A stretch of 64,000 bases of DNA from Pedococcus bigeumensis (GCF_006438965.1 NZ_RCZM01000006.1:143912-207911), one strand, 5' to 3'; positions 44,105 to 55,161 are shown, counted from the first letter of the stretch. Program-made: numbers and translations. Notes: generated by a model not told the origin, from the letters alone.

Positions 44105-45127
44105 ATGAACATCGAGCCCTTGGCCTTGGTGACCAACCTGCGTGCGTGGGCGGTGGGGTTCGCCGCGTGGCTGGTCATCGACCTGTCGGCCGGCTGGAGC
44201 ACGGACGACGGAACCTACCGGTCCAGTGCGCGTGGGGTAGGTGCCTTCTTCGCGTTCTTCCTCATCGTTCGCATGGTGCGAATTCTCTGGCCGATGCGTG
44301 CAGCCGGGGCGACCAAGCTGGTCGCAGGTGGACGCACCAACGTCGTGCACACCTTCACCGGCCGCACCTCCGACGTGGCCACGACCACCACGACCACGAG
44401 CAACACCCACGGCAGCGTGTGGAACGTGGGGTCGACCATCTCGGGCAACATCCGGACCGACACCCAGACCACACGGCGCCAAGACTTCTTCCTCAACGAC
44501 GATGACGGAGTCGCCCGTGGGTTCACGCTCCGGCACGACCAGATCATGCTCGGGCAGAACCAACGGGTGACGGCGGCCTGGGCGATCCCGCCGCTGCGTC
44601 GGCGCGGCCGCTATGTCGCCTTCGTCAACCACACCCAGCGCACGTGCTTGTTCCCGGGCAACGAGCTGGCGGTGCTGGCCATGGGAGGCTCACCAGCGCT
44701 CGCCACGCTGTGGACGTTTCTGACGCTCGGCGCCTTCATGGTGGCCGGCAGCGGATCCGGTATCGGGTTGGGGTTTGCCGGGCTGCTGTTCCTCATCGTG
44801 GGGAGCCGCCTGCAGGCCAGCTACTTCAAGCACATCGGCTCGCGTCCCCTCGTGAGCCGGTTGTCCGCCGGTCACGTCACCCGCGCGGTTGCGCCTCGCG
44901 TCCAGCCGCAGGGGACCTCGGCTCCGGCTCCGGCCCCCGCTTCAGCGCCTGCACAGGCCGTTGCCGCTCAGCCCCCCGCGGTGATGGCGCCTCCCCCGCC
45001 GCCCCCGCAGGCTCCTGCCGCCTGGCTGACCGACCCTCAGCGACGGCACGAGCTGCGCTGGTGGGACGGCAGCCGCTGGACGGAGCACGTCAGCGACGCT
45101 GGCAGCCCCAGTACTGATCCCGCCTGA
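44105..45127 (+). CDS. DUF2510 membrane protein
   Basis: This 340-aa protein has two N-terminal helices (residues 10-30 and 45-65), a Thr-rich soluble region (ATTTTTTSNTHGSVWNVGSTISGNIRT), then two more helices near residues 200-240. A Pro/Ala-rich linker leads to a C-terminal DUF2510 motif (LTDPQRRHELRWWDGSRWTEHVSDAG), a small Trp-rich domain found at the ends of many actinobacterial membrane proteins. The function is unknown. It follows the WXG100 gene by 138 bp on the same strand; that stretch shows no clear signal. Confidence 0.75.
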   Translation: MNIEPLALVTNLRAWAVGFAAWLVIDLSAGWSTDDGTYRSSARGVGAFFAFFLIVRMVRILWPMRAAGATKLVAGGRTNVVHTFTGRTSDVATTTTTTSNTHGSVWNVGSTISGNIRTDTQTTRRQDFFLNDDDGVARGFTLRHDQIMLGQNQRVTAAWAIPPLRRRGRYVAFVNHTQRTCLFPGNELAVLAMGGSPALATLWTFLTLGAFMVAGSGSGIGLGFAGLLFLIVGSRLQASYFKHIGSRPLVSRLSAGHVTRAVAPRVQPQGTSAPAPAPASAPAQAVAAQPPAVMAPPPPPPQAPAAWLTDPQRRHELRWWDGSRWTEHVSDAGSPSTDPA

Positions 45128-45147
45128 CACCGATTGGACCGAGGCGG

Positions 45148-47688
45148 CTACTCGGTGGTGATCGCCTTGAGCACGTCGAGCCGGGCAGCCCGGCGACCGG
45201 GCCAGAGGGCGGCCAGCACCCCGACCACGCCCGCGAGCACCACGAAGACCGCCAGCTGCCCGCCCGGGATGGACAACACGTCGATCCCGTCGTCGGCGAG
45301 GCTGCGCTGCAGCGCCCAACCGGCCGCGAGCCCGAGCACGACCCCGAGGACCGCACCCAGCAGGGCGATGGCCACCGACTCCAGCCGCAGCATCGTGCGC
45401 AGCTGGCGCCGGCTCAGCCCGACGGCTCGCAACAGGCCGATCTCTCGGGTCCGCTCGATGACCGACAGCGCGAGCGTGTTGATGATGCCCAGCACCGCGA
45501 TGATGACGGCCAGCCCCAGCAGCGCGTAGATGATGTAGAGCAGCTGGTCGATCGGGGCACGCTGTTCGGCCGCGAACTCGTCCTGGTTCTTCAGGGTCAC
45601 CGATGGCAGGTCGGCGATGACCTTCTCGAGGCCCGCCTCGACAGCCTTCGGGTCGGCACCGGGCTGGCGCACCACGAACGCGGCGCTGTCCTGCTTCGGC
45701 ACTCCAGCCGCATCCGCCGCATCGAGGGTGACCATGATCGAGTTGGGCAGGGCGGCCGTGCTGACGTAGATGCCGCCGACGGTGTAGGTCGCCTTCGCTC
45801 CGGCCACGTCCGCATCCACCTTGCTCCCGACCGTCAGTCCCTGCTCGTTGGCCCGGGTCTCCGAGACCAGCAGCGTTCCGGACCGCAGGTCGGCCAGCGA
45901 ACCGCTCTTGAACTCGATCGGGACGGCCTTGCCGAGGGCCACCGGGTCCACCGCGGCCGCGAACCCGCGGTCCTCGTTGATCGAGACGCTGAGGTAGCGC
46001 ATCGGGCTCACGGCAGCCACCCCGGGGACCTTGGCCACGTCCCGGGTGACCGTCGTGGAGAACGGCTGGCCGATGGCGTTGGAGATGACGTAGTCGGCGG
46101 CGAAGTTCTCGCTGATCGACTTGTCGACGCTGGCCTTCGCGGAGGCGCCGAAGACCGACATCATCGAGACCAGGGTCAGCCCGATCATCAGGGCCGAGGC
46201 CGTGGCGGCCGTCCGGCGGGGGTTGCGGGTCGCGTTCTGCTCGGCCATCAGGCCGACGGCACCGAAGAGGCGGCGGTAGATCGCCCCGAGGAACCTGATC
46301 AGGGGGTGCCCGATCACCGGGCTGGTGAGGATCGCGGCCATGACCAGGGCGAAGACGCCGGTCCCCACCCAGTAGGCCGAGTTGCTGATCGGGGTGAAGG
46401 CTCCGAGGAACGTGTTCCACAGCCCGATGACGAACAGCACCGAGCCGAGCCAGATGCGACGGTGCAGGGTCGACTCCGGCAGCGCGATGTCGTCGCGCAT
46501 GGCCGCCACCGGCGGCATCTTCCCGGCGCGGCGAGCGGGCAGGTAGGCGGCCACCATGGTCACGACCATGCCCACGGCATACGCGATCAGGGCGGTGCTG
46601 GGTTGGAAGACCAGGGGCGAACCGCTGAGGTCGAGTCCGAACCGGGCGAACAGCGCCTGGATCCCGAGGGCGAGCAGGAACCCCACGCCCAGCCCGATGG
46701 TCGACCCGACCAGACCCACCACGAACGCCTCGAACAGGACCGAGCGGGTGACCTGCCGTCGACCGGCGCCCAGCGCTCGCAGCATCGCGAGCTCACGGCT
46801 GCGCTGGGCGACGAGGATCGAGAACGTGTTGATGATGAGGAAGGAACCGACGAACAACGCGATCCCGGCAAAGACGAGCAGGAAGATGTTGATGAAGGAC
46901 AGCGCCTTGTTGATGCCGGTGGCCTGTTCCTTGGCCACGGACTTGCCCGTGACAGCCTCGAATCCCTTGGGCAGCGAGGCCTGGACCCGCGCGGCCAGCT
47001 TGTCGGCGTTGCTGCCGTCCTTGCCCGTCACCCACACGTCGGTGAACTCGTTCTTCCCCTCGAAGTAGAGCTGCTGCGCGGTCTTGGCGTCGAAGAAGGC
47101 AAGCGTCGCGCCGACCGTCCCGCCCTTGAACTCGGCGAGACCGACGAGGGTGGCAGTCACCTTGGGCTGGGCACCGCTCGTGACGAGCGTGACGGTGTCG
47201 CCGACGTTGTAGCCCGCTCGGTCGGCCGTGCCGGAGTCGAGGACGACCTCGCCCGACCGCTCGGGCCAATGGCCCTGCGCGATGGTGGCCGGCGGTACGC
47301 CGGTGGCGGTCGGGGCGTCGTTCCAGGCGAGGCCGAGCCCGGGCGGCCCGCCGCCCCCGATCAGCTTGCCCTTGGTGGACACCACGAAGGTCGTCGGGTC
47401 GGTGACGTTGCCGTCGGCCCGCGCCACGCCGGGCAGCCCGGCCAACGTCGTGACAAGGGACCCCGGGACGGTCTTGGCCGTCGGACCGGAGTCGAAGTCG
47501 CTGCTCGCCGTGTCGGGTCGGACGACGACCTCGCCCACCGTGTTGACGATCCCGTCGAACGCCTTGCTCAGGGTGTCGGTGAAGATGAACGACCCCGAGA
47601 CGAACGAGACCCCGAGGATGATGGCGAAGGCGCTCATGAAAAGCCGGAGCTTGCGCCCGAGCAGGCTCTTCCAGCTGGCACGCAGCAT
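45148..47688 (-). CDS. ABC transporter permease, MacB/FtsX type
   Basis: This is an 846-aa permease with two FtsX domains. The order is an N-terminal helix (LRLFMSAFAIILGVSFVSGSF), a large extracytoplasmic domain, three helices, a second helix plus extracytoplasmic domain (from about residue 490), and three closing helices. The pairs NTFSILVAQRSRELAMLRALGAGRRQV and NTLALSVIERTREIGLLRAVGLSRRQL are the family's coupling loops. These transporters move lipids or peptides or act mechanically on the envelope. It is coupled to the ATPase gene (2-bp gap). Confidence 0.93.
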   Translation of the reverse strand: MLRASWKSLLGRKLRLFMSAFAIILGVSFVSGSFIFTDTLSKAFDGIVNTVGEVVVRPDTASSDFDSGPTAKTVPGSLVTTLAGLPGVARADGNVTDPTTFVVSTKGKLIGGGGPPGLGLAWNDAPTATGVPPATIAQGHWPERSGEVVLDSGTADRAGYNVGDTVTLVTSGAQPKVTATLVGLAEFKGGTVGATLAFFDAKTAQQLYFEGKNEFTDVWVTGKDGSNADKLAARVQASLPKGFEAVTGKSVAKEQATGINKALSFINIFLLVFAGIALFVGSFLIINTFSILVAQRSRELAMLRALGAGRRQVTRSVLFEAFVVGLVGSTIGLGVGFLLALGIQALFARFGLDLSGSPLVFQPSTALIAYAVGMVVTMVAAYLPARRAGKMPPVAAMRDDIALPESTLHRRIWLGSVLFVIGLWNTFLGAFTPISNSAYWVGTGVFALVMAAILTSPVIGHPLIRFLGAIYRRLFGAVGLMAEQNATRNPRRTAATASALMIGLTLVSMMSVFGASAKASVDKSISENFAADYVISNAIGQPFSTTVTRDVAKVPGVAAVSPMRYLSVSINEDRGFAAAVDPVALGKAVPIEFKSGSLADLRSGTLLVSETRANEQGLTVGSKVDADVAGAKATYTVGGIYVSTAALPNSIMVTLDAADAAGVPKQDSAAFVVRQPGADPKAVEAGLEKVIADLPSVTLKNQDEFAAEQRAPIDQLLYIIYALLGLAVIIAVLGIINTLALSVIERTREIGLLRAVGLSRRQLRTMLRLESVAIALLGAVLGVVLGLAAGWALQRSLADDGIDVLSIPGGQLAVFVVLAGVVGVLAALWPGRRAARLDVLKAITTE

Positions 47689-47690
47689 GG

Positions 47691-48551
47691 TCAGGCGCCC
47701 GCCGAGTCCGGGCGGACACGCACGTCGAGGCGCTTCATCCGCTCGAGGATCTTCTCGGCCGTGGGCTCACGCATCTCGTCGACGACGTGCCCGTCGGCGA
47801 GGAACACGACTCGGTCGGTGTGCGCCGCGGCCACCGGGTCGTGGGTGACCATGACGATGGTCTGGTCGAACTCGTCGACGCTGCGGCGCAGGAAGCCCAG
47901 CACCTCGGCGCCCGAGGTCGAGTCGAGGTTGCCGGTGGGCTCGTCGGCGAAGACGATCTCGGGCCGGCTCACGAGCGCACGGGCGCACGCAACGCGCTGC
48001 TGCTGCCCACCGGACAGCTCACTGGGCCGGTGGCTCAGCCGGTCGCGCAGCCCGACGGTGTCGATGACGGTGTCGAACCAGGCCGGGTCGGGCTTGCGAC
48101 CCGCGATGGCCAGCGGGAGCAGGATGTTCTCCTGGGCGTTCAGGGTGGGGATCAGGTTGAACGACTGGAACACGAAGCCGATCCGGTCGCGCCGCAGGGT
48201 GGTGAGGGCCTTGTCCTTCAGCCGGGTGATGTCGACGTCGCCGATGTAGACCTCGCCGGAAGTCACCCCGTCGAGGCCGGCCGCGCAGTGCATCATCGTC
48301 GACTTGCCCGAGCCGGAGGGGCCCATGATGGCGGTGAACTCACCGCGGGCGATGTCGATGCTGACACCGTCGAGGGCGCGTACCTCGGCCTCACCCTTGC
48401 CGTAGACCTTATGCAGGTCAACGACCCGGGCGGCCACCCGCACCAGGTCGGGACGGCCCTTGACCGGCGAGGTCGGGGCGCTGCTGGGCTCGTGGGTCGC
48501 GGCACTGGTCTCAGCGGCGGCGGACGCGGACATCTCGGGCTCCCGGCTCAT
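47691..48551 (-). CDS. ABC transporter ATP-binding protein (LolD/MacB type)
   Basis: This 286-aa ATPase partners the FtsX-type permease. Walker A is MGPSGSGKSTMMHC, the signature motif is LSGGQQQRVACARAL, Walker B plus the catalytic Glu is IVFADEPTGNLDS, and the switch His is in VMVTHDP. The first 40 residues (Ala/Ser-rich) precede the domain. The ATG at 48551 follows GGAGAAC; an ATG at 48533 is an alternative. The gene leads the operon. A 24-bp tandem array lies further upstream, toward the LuxR gene. Confidence 0.93.
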   Translation of the reverse strand: MSREPEMSASAAAETSAATHEPSSAPTSPVKGRPDLVRVAARVVDLHKVYGKGEAEVRALDGVSIDIARGEFTAIMGPSGSGKSTMMHCAAGLDGVTSGEVYIGDVDITRLKDKALTTLRRDRIGFVFQSFNLIPTLNAQENILLPLAIAGRKPDPAWFDTVIDTVGLRDRLSHRPSELSGGQQQRVACARALVSRPEIVFADEPTGNLDSTSGAEVLGFLRRSVDEFDQTIVMVTHDPVAAAHTDRVVFLADGHVVDEMREPTAEKILERMKRLDVRVRPDSAGA

Positions 48552-48664
48552 CGTGGAATTCGTTCTCCTCCAAGGTAGGGACCTGCCCAGGTGGATGCAT
48601 TCAGGTTCGACCCTGAGCACACCCTGAGTGAACCCCCGGTCCACTGACAGTGCGTCCACCTAAC

Positions 48665-48736
48665 GGTGGACGTCGGGGGAAGGTGCCCGGTGGACGTCAG
48701 GGGAAGGTGCCCGGTGGACGCCAGGTGAACGTGCCC
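48665..48736. repeat. Three-unit 24-bp tandem repeat
   Basis: Units starting GGTGGACG at 48665, 48689 and 48713 share most of their 24 bases (core GGGGAAGGTGCCC). The array sits in the 198-bp gap between the LuxR-type stop and the ABC operon promoter and could change by slippage. Confidence 0.85.
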
Positions 48737-48749
48737 GGTCGCAGCCGGC

Positions 48750-49532
48750 CTAGCTGGCCACCTCGTGGAACGGCCCGTCGGTGTCACCGAAGGCAACGTG
48801 GACCGCCGCCCCACGGCTCTGGACGTCGAGCGAGCGGTAGATGTTCTCCAGGTGCTTGCGCACCGTGCCGGGAGAGAGCTCCAGCTCACGCGCGATCTGC
48901 TTGTTGGCCAGCCCGAGGCGGACCCGCTCCAGGATCTGCCACTGCCTGTCGGTGATGGGCAGCCGCACGGCGGGCGCCGCGGTGCGCGCGGCGAGCAGGA
49001 GTGGCTCGAGGTGGGGCTTCAGCAGCGTGAGGGCGAACTTCTCGCGGTCTCCGTACGGTCGCCCCGGGCCACGGGGGAAGAGGAGGCGCACGCTGCGGCC
49101 CGGACCGTCGGGGATGGACAGCAACATCTCGTCGTGGACGTCTTTGAGGAACTCCACGTGCATGGGGTGCACCAGCCACTCGTGGCGCGTGTAGAAGTCG
49201 TCGTGGATCAGCACCACCGGTTCGGACACGTGGTCGGGGTACTCACACGGTCGACACTGCCGGTAGAGCTGCCAGAAGGGGAAGTCGGGCCCCTCGGAAC
49301 CGGGCTGGGTATCGACTCCCTGCTCACCCCAGGCTGAGAACTGGCGGTGGTAGTGCGAGTAGGTGGGCGGGCTCATGCCGTTGAACACGACCCTCTCGCA
49401 GCCCATCAACGCCTGCAGCTCCGCGAGGACCGCCCAGGTCCTCGCCTGCGAGTCACGAGTTGGCTCCGAACACAGGTCGACCACCGACCGCAGGCGACCC
49501 ACCTCGGTGACTGACAACGAAAACGCACTCAC
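48750..49532 (-). CDS. LuxR-family transcriptional regulator
   Basis: This 260-aa regulator has a C-terminal LuxR/GerE helix-turn-helix (ITDRQWQILERVRLGLANKQIARELELSPGTVRKHLENIYRSLDV, residues 205-250). The first 190 residues are an unidentified sensory domain with ELQALMGCERVVFNGM and Cys-containing RQCRPCEYP. The start is a GTG at 49532 with GGGAGGT three bases earlier. It lies between the ABC transporter (same strand, downstream) and the divergent secreted-protein/haloperoxidase pair, either of which it could control. Confidence 0.88.
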   Translation of the reverse strand: MSAFSLSVTEVGRLRSVVDLCSEPTRDSQARTWAVLAELQALMGCERVVFNGMSPPTYSHYHRQFSAWGEQGVDTQPGSEGPDFPFWQLYRQCRPCEYPDHVSEPVVLIHDDFYTRHEWLVHPMHVEFLKDVHDEMLLSIPDGPGRSVRLLFPRGPGRPYGDREKFALTLLKPHLEPLLLAARTAAPAVRLPITDRQWQILERVRLGLANKQIARELELSPGTVRKHLENIYRSLDVQSRGAAVHVAFGDTDGPFHEVAS

Positions 49533-49776
49533 GGGACCTCCCCGTCGAGCGTCGGACGTCGGCGCCCTCTCGACCATACGACCAACGGCGTATCGCCAAC
49601 AGGCGCCCCCGACGCAGATTCTCGAGAGGTCGGGCCACGCAACCCGTAGCGGGAGGCGTCACCTGACGCTGATACCCGAGTGATACCGCCGCAGAACCGG
49701 CCCGGAACCACGTTCTGGGACAACGGATTCGCAGTCATCCACCCAGCTGCACCGCACCATCCCGAAGGGAACGCAC

Positions 49777-50082
49777 ATGTCCACCAACACCTCAGTTCGC
49801 CGGATCGCAGCCGCCGCCGGCGCCACCGGATTCATCGCTCTGTGTCTCGCTGCCCCGGCCTCGGCTCGCACCGACCCGGGCACAGGCGGGCTGCACGAGC
49901 AGTACCCAACCGTGGTCGCGACGCGGCCGGCGACCACACCGATCACCCAGGTCTTGAAGATCGATGACAACGCCGTCGAGCTCCTCCAGCTCGGCGCCGG
50001 CGTCGCGGCCGGGCTGGCCCTCGGGGGCGCCGGCATGGTCCTCATCACGCGCCGATCACACTCGCACCCCTCACCCGCCTGA
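49777..50082 (+). CDS. Small exported membrane protein
   Basis: This is a 101-aa protein with an N-terminal signal or anchor (TSVRRIAAAAGATGFIALCLAAPASA), a 40-residue exterior segment (TDPGTGGLHEQYPTVV...), and a C-terminal helix (LLQLGAGVAAGLALGGAGMVLI) followed by a basic tail RRSHSH. It is a hairpin or single-span surface protein of unknown role. GAAGGGAACGC is the ribosome site. It precedes the haloperoxidase gene by 17 bp in the same direction, so the two are probably cotranscribed. Confidence 0.7.
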   Translation: MSTNTSVRRIAAAAGATGFIALCLAAPASARTDPGTGGLHEQYPTVVATRPATTPITQVLKIDDNAVELLQLGAGVAAGLALGGAGMVLITRRSHSHPSPA

Positions 50083-50099
50083 GCAAGGACGTGATCACG

Positions 50100-51423
50100 A
50101 TGAACATCCCTCCCCAGCTCGCTCTCGAGCGCGGTCTGCCACTCCGTCGCAAGCGGTCGGCCGCCGCGTTGCTCGCCACCGCTGTCGTTGGAGCAACGGC
50201 GCTCGCCACCGCAGCCCCGTCGGCAGTGGCACACACCGCCAACCACTCCCACGGGTCCGGGGCGCCCGGTGCGGTGGTCCTCGACTGGAACCGCATCAGC
50301 CTGCGCACCTTCACCGAGCGGGCCGTGCCCGTGCCCGTCCAGGCCCTGTATGCCGGGTTCGTGGAGACCGCGGTCTCCAACGCCGTCCTCACGATCGAGG
50401 GCGGCTACCGCCCGTACCTCCCGCAGGACCCAGCCGCCCCCGGCGCCTCAGTCGAAGCCGCGGCCAGCACTGCTGGCATACCAGGTCCTGACCACGCTGC
50501 TGCCCGCCTCGGAGGCCGCGCTCGCGGCCGACCGTGACCGGTGGCTCGCCCAGGTGACCGAGCCCAGCGCTCGCGCCGCCGGTGTCGAGGTGGGTGCGGA
50601 CGCCGCAGCCGCCCTGCTCGCCGCCCGCGAAGGTGACGGTCGCTTCGCGGCGATCACCCTCGTGACCACCCCGGGCCCTGGTGTCTGGGACCCGCCGCCG
50701 ACCGGGATGCTCGTCCCCTGGATGGGTTTCGTGCGGCCGATGGCCGTCCCGAGCCCGACCTGGCTGCCGCTCGCGGGACCGGACTCGCTGATCAGCCGCG
50801 CGTACGCCAAGGACTTCGCCGAGGTGAAGGCCATGGGCGCCAAGACCGGCTCCGCCCGGACTCCGGCGCAGACCGAGAACGCGCTGTTCTACAACTTCAA
50901 CAGCGTGAACCAGTACAACGCCGGGCTCACCGACCGCCTCGAGCGGCACGGTGCCGACGCCCGCGAGTCAGCGCGGTCGCTGGCCCTGCTGAACATCGCG
51001 ACCGCCGACGCGGTGATCGCGTGCTGGCGGGCCAAGTACGACGTCCACAACTGGCGACCGCAGCAGGCGATCCAGCGCGCTGACACCGACGGCAACAGGT
51101 GGACGTCGCCCGACCCGGCGTGGGAGCCCCTGGTCCCCAACCCGCCGTACGGCGACTACGCCAGCGGCCACGCCTGCATCAGCGGCGCCTTCAGCGAGAC
51201 CCTGGCCAACCTCTACGGGCGCAACGCGATCGACGTGACGCTCTTCTCGGGCGTGACCGGCACGACCAAGCAGTACGACCGCGCCTCGGTGCTCAACCGG
51301 GACACGAAGAACGCCAGGATCTGGCTCGGGTTGCACTTCCGGCATGCCATGGAGGCCGGGAACTGGATCGGGCGTGAGTCGGCCGACTACACCTTTGCGC
51401 ACCAGCTCCAACGGGTCAGGTGA
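50100..51423 (+). pseudogene. Vanadium-dependent haloperoxidase-like gene, frameshifted
   Basis: Two overlapping frames together encode one PAP2-type vanadium haloperoxidase-like exported enzyme. Frame 1 runs from ATG 50100 (signal peptide to about residue 45, then VVLDWNRISLRTF) to about 50474; frame 2 continues AYQVLTTLLPASEAAL to the stop at 51423, including the active-site blocks YASGHACISGAFSE and LHFRHAMEAGNW. One extra G at 50475/50476, inside a GGCATACC motif, breaks the reading frame. It is either a recent pseudogene or a sequence error. The downstream frame shows no other damage, which favours recent or technical origin. Confidence 0.8.
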
Positions 51424-51480
51424 GCCAACGGGTCAGGTGAGCCACCGGATCAGGTGAGCCACCGGGTCAGGTGATCGCGA
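51413..51480. repeat. Four-unit 17-bp tandem repeat across a convergent junction
   Basis: Units near GGGTCAGGTGAGCCACC start at 51413, 51430, 51447 and 51464. They span the haloperoxidase stop (51421-51423) and the last codons of the phosphatase gene (stop at 51467). The first three carry GTGAG, a TGA stop in one frame. Confidence 0.85.
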
Positions 51481-53185
51481 CCCTGGCCACCTGACGGAGC
51501 TCCGGGGCGTCGAACCGGTCGCCCCGGATCTCCCCGGCCTCCCAGCGCATCACCAGCCCCCGCCCCCGGACCTCGAGGGTGGCCAGGTTGTTGTCGAACC
51601 ACGGGCCGTCGGTGACTGTCCACCTGTACGGCGCGCTGGGCACCTTGTCGGTGTGGTCCACGAGGAACGACAGTGGTCGCGCGAGGCCCTTGCCGAGGAA
51701 CGCCTGACCGATGCGCACCTGTCGGGGCAGCGGGTTGCGGATCGGCGAGCAGACGGCTTGCAGGATCGCGCTGCTGCCGGCCGGGAGCTGGTTGAGGGGG
51801 ATCTGCGTGACGTAGGAGTTGTGCACGTCGCCGGACAGGAACGTGATGGTGCCGGGCCGCTGACCACGGTTGCCGCTGGCGACATCCACCACCATGGCGA
51901 GCACGGCGGCAAAGCCCTCCTGGAACGCCGCCCAGTGCTCGAGGTCGACGGCGCGGCGCATCTTCTCCCCCCACCGCGCGATGCGTGGGCCCCAAGCCCC
52001 CGTGGCCATCGCCTCGTTGATCGCCTCGAGGTCGTGGATGCCCTGGGCGATGAAGAACGGCAGCGAGGTGCCGATGAGGAGGTGGTCGACATCGCCACGC
52101 AGCTGGCCGTCCAGCCACGCCAGCTCGTCGTCGTCGAGGATCGAGCGGCGCGCCGGCTCCAGGACGCGGGCCGCCCGCGAGTCCACGACCACGAGCCGGG
52201 AGTCGCCCAGGTCTCGGGCGTAGCTCCAGCGGTAGGTCTCGGGATGACGGTCCACTCGGTCCGCGAGGTCGTCCAGGACACGCGTCAGGTCGAGCTCGCC
52301 GGCCGCGCCCTCCTCCGCGTGCGCCACGACCTGCTGCCACACCTCGTCCTCCGCGAGCGCCTCGGGCGAGAGGTTGCCGACGTGCTGGTAGACCCAGTAC
52401 GACGCGAGGCCGCCGACGATCCGCTCGTGCCACCAGGACGTCTGGTTGATCTCGCGCTTCCAGCTCTGCGAGGTGTTCCAGTCGTCGCGGATGTCGTGGT
52501 CGTCGAAGATCATCGCGCTGGGAAGGGTTGAGAGCAGCCACCGGTTGAGCGGGTCGCTCCATGCCAGCCAGTACAGGTGGGAGTACTCCTCGAAGTTCTT
52601 GAGCTCCGTTCCCGGAGGCACCTCGAGACTGCGGCGCGACGCAATGAACTCCTGCATCTGCTCGCTGGTCTCGTCGGCGTACACCTGGTCGCCGAGGAAG
52701 AGGACGAGGTGTGGCCAGTCCTTCCCGTCCCGCTCGCGCCGGCTCAGGTGGTAGGCGTAGGCGCGCAGGGCGTCAACGCCGCTGATGGCATTTCCTTTGG
52801 CATCGTGAGGTTCGCTCGTGCGGCAGGAGCCGAAGGCCATGCGGGTTGGCTCGCTGCGAAGCAGCGTCCTGATCCGGCTCGGCGGGAGACCGGGGTACTT
52901 CGGCTCGGACTCCGGCCAGACCTGCAGGTCATCGATGTCGACCGAGTAGTCGCTGACCGCGCCCGGCTCCAGTCCGTCGAGGACGACCAGCGCGTAGTGC
53001 CCCCCGTGCGCGGCGAAGGTGGGCGTCGACCACTCGCGGTCGAAGGCCCGCACCCGCACCTGAGCGGCGTCACGGGTCTGCACCCAGATGGTCGCCGATG
53101 TCTCGCCGATGTAGCGGAGCAGCGGCCCCAGGGTCAGGGGACCTACGGGATGGTGAGTCGGCACGAGGACCGTTCTACACGGCAT
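51467..53185 (-). CDS. PhoD-like alkaline phosphatase/phosphodiesterase
   Basis: This 572-aa enzyme of the PhoD metallophosphatase group has an N-terminal Fn3-like domain (LGPLLRYIGETSATIWVQT) and a catalytic domain with FGSCRTSEPHDA, metal ligands in LFLGDQVYADE, AMIFDDHDIRDDWN and TFLSGDVHNSYV. PhoD proteins hydrolyse phosphodiesters using Ca and Fe. Unlike classical PhoD it has no twin-arginine signal at the start, so it may be cytoplasmic. ATG 53185 is used; a GTG at 53164 is also possible and no good ribosome site exists for either. Confidence 0.85.
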   Translation of the reverse strand: MPCRTVLVPTHHPVGPLTLGPLLRYIGETSATIWVQTRDAAQVRVRAFDREWSTPTFAAHGGHYALVVLDGLEPGAVSDYSVDIDDLQVWPESEPKYPGLPPSRIRTLLRSEPTRMAFGSCRTSEPHDAKGNAISGVDALRAYAYHLSRRERDGKDWPHLVLFLGDQVYADETSEQMQEFIASRRSLEVPPGTELKNFEEYSHLYWLAWSDPLNRWLLSTLPSAMIFDDHDIRDDWNTSQSWKREINQTSWWHERIVGGLASYWVYQHVGNLSPEALAEDEVWQQVVAHAEEGAAGELDLTRVLDDLADRVDRHPETYRWSYARDLGDSRLVVVDSRAARVLEPARRSILDDDELAWLDGQLRGDVDHLLIGTSLPFFIAQGIHDLEAINEAMATGAWGPRIARWGEKMRRAVDLEHWAAFQEGFAAVLAMVVDVASGNRGQRPGTITFLSGDVHNSYVTQIPLNQLPAGSSAILQAVCSPIRNPLPRQVRIGQAFLGKGLARPLSFLVDHTDKVPSAPYRWTVTDGPWFDNNLATLEVRGRGLVMRWEAGEIRGDRFDAPELRQVARVAIT

Positions 53186-53235
53186 ACCGCGTCCGTGGGT
53201 AACACCCGAGGGCGCCCCGCCCTTTCAGGGGACGA

Positions 53236-53271
53236 CCGAGGGCGGCCCGCCTTGCGGTGGACCGCCCTCGG
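53236..53271 (-). terminator. Hairpin terminator of groEL
   Basis: CCGAGGGCGG (53236-53245) pairs exactly with CCGCCCTCGG (53262-53271), 33 bp past the groEL stop. Confidence 0.7.
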
Positions 53272-53303
53272 ACGTTACGGCGTATGCCGCGACGTCGGCT
53301 TCG

Positions 53304-55004
<1,701 letters not shown>

Positions 55005-55047
55005 TCACGTCGCCGAGCTCCCCGGACCTCGCCCAGACTGGCCTGGA

Positions 55048-55074
55048 TTGTCACTCTCATGGTGAGAGTGCTAA
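55048..55074. promoter_or_regulatory. CIRCE element 1 (HrcA operator)
   Basis: TTGTCACTC, nine bases, then GAGTGCTAA: the right half matches the CIRCE consensus fully and the left half differs at two positions. It lies 120 bp upstream of groEL. Confidence 0.85.
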
Positions 55075-55082
55075 CGCCATTA

Positions 55083-55109
55083 TTGGCACTCTCGGGGGGA
55101 GAGTGCAAA
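55083..55109. promoter_or_regulatory. CIRCE element 2 (HrcA operator)
   Basis: TTGGCACTC, nine bases, then GAGTGCAAA: one mismatch to the CIRCE consensus in each half. It is placed 35 bp from the first element, about three helix turns, so two HrcA dimers could bind the same face. Confidence 0.85.
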
Positions 55110-55161
55110 CGGCGTCCGTGCTCTCGAGGGTGGGCGCGGTGGTGGGTGCGGAGAGCGGCCT

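Noticed and set aside
46306..48249. Long plus-strand frame opposite the ABC transporter genes
   Set aside because: No domain, low-complexity His/Gly/Arg composition, antisense to well-supported genes.
51413..51480. Possible insertion-sequence end
   Set aside because: Only short direct repeats; no inverted ends and no transposase.
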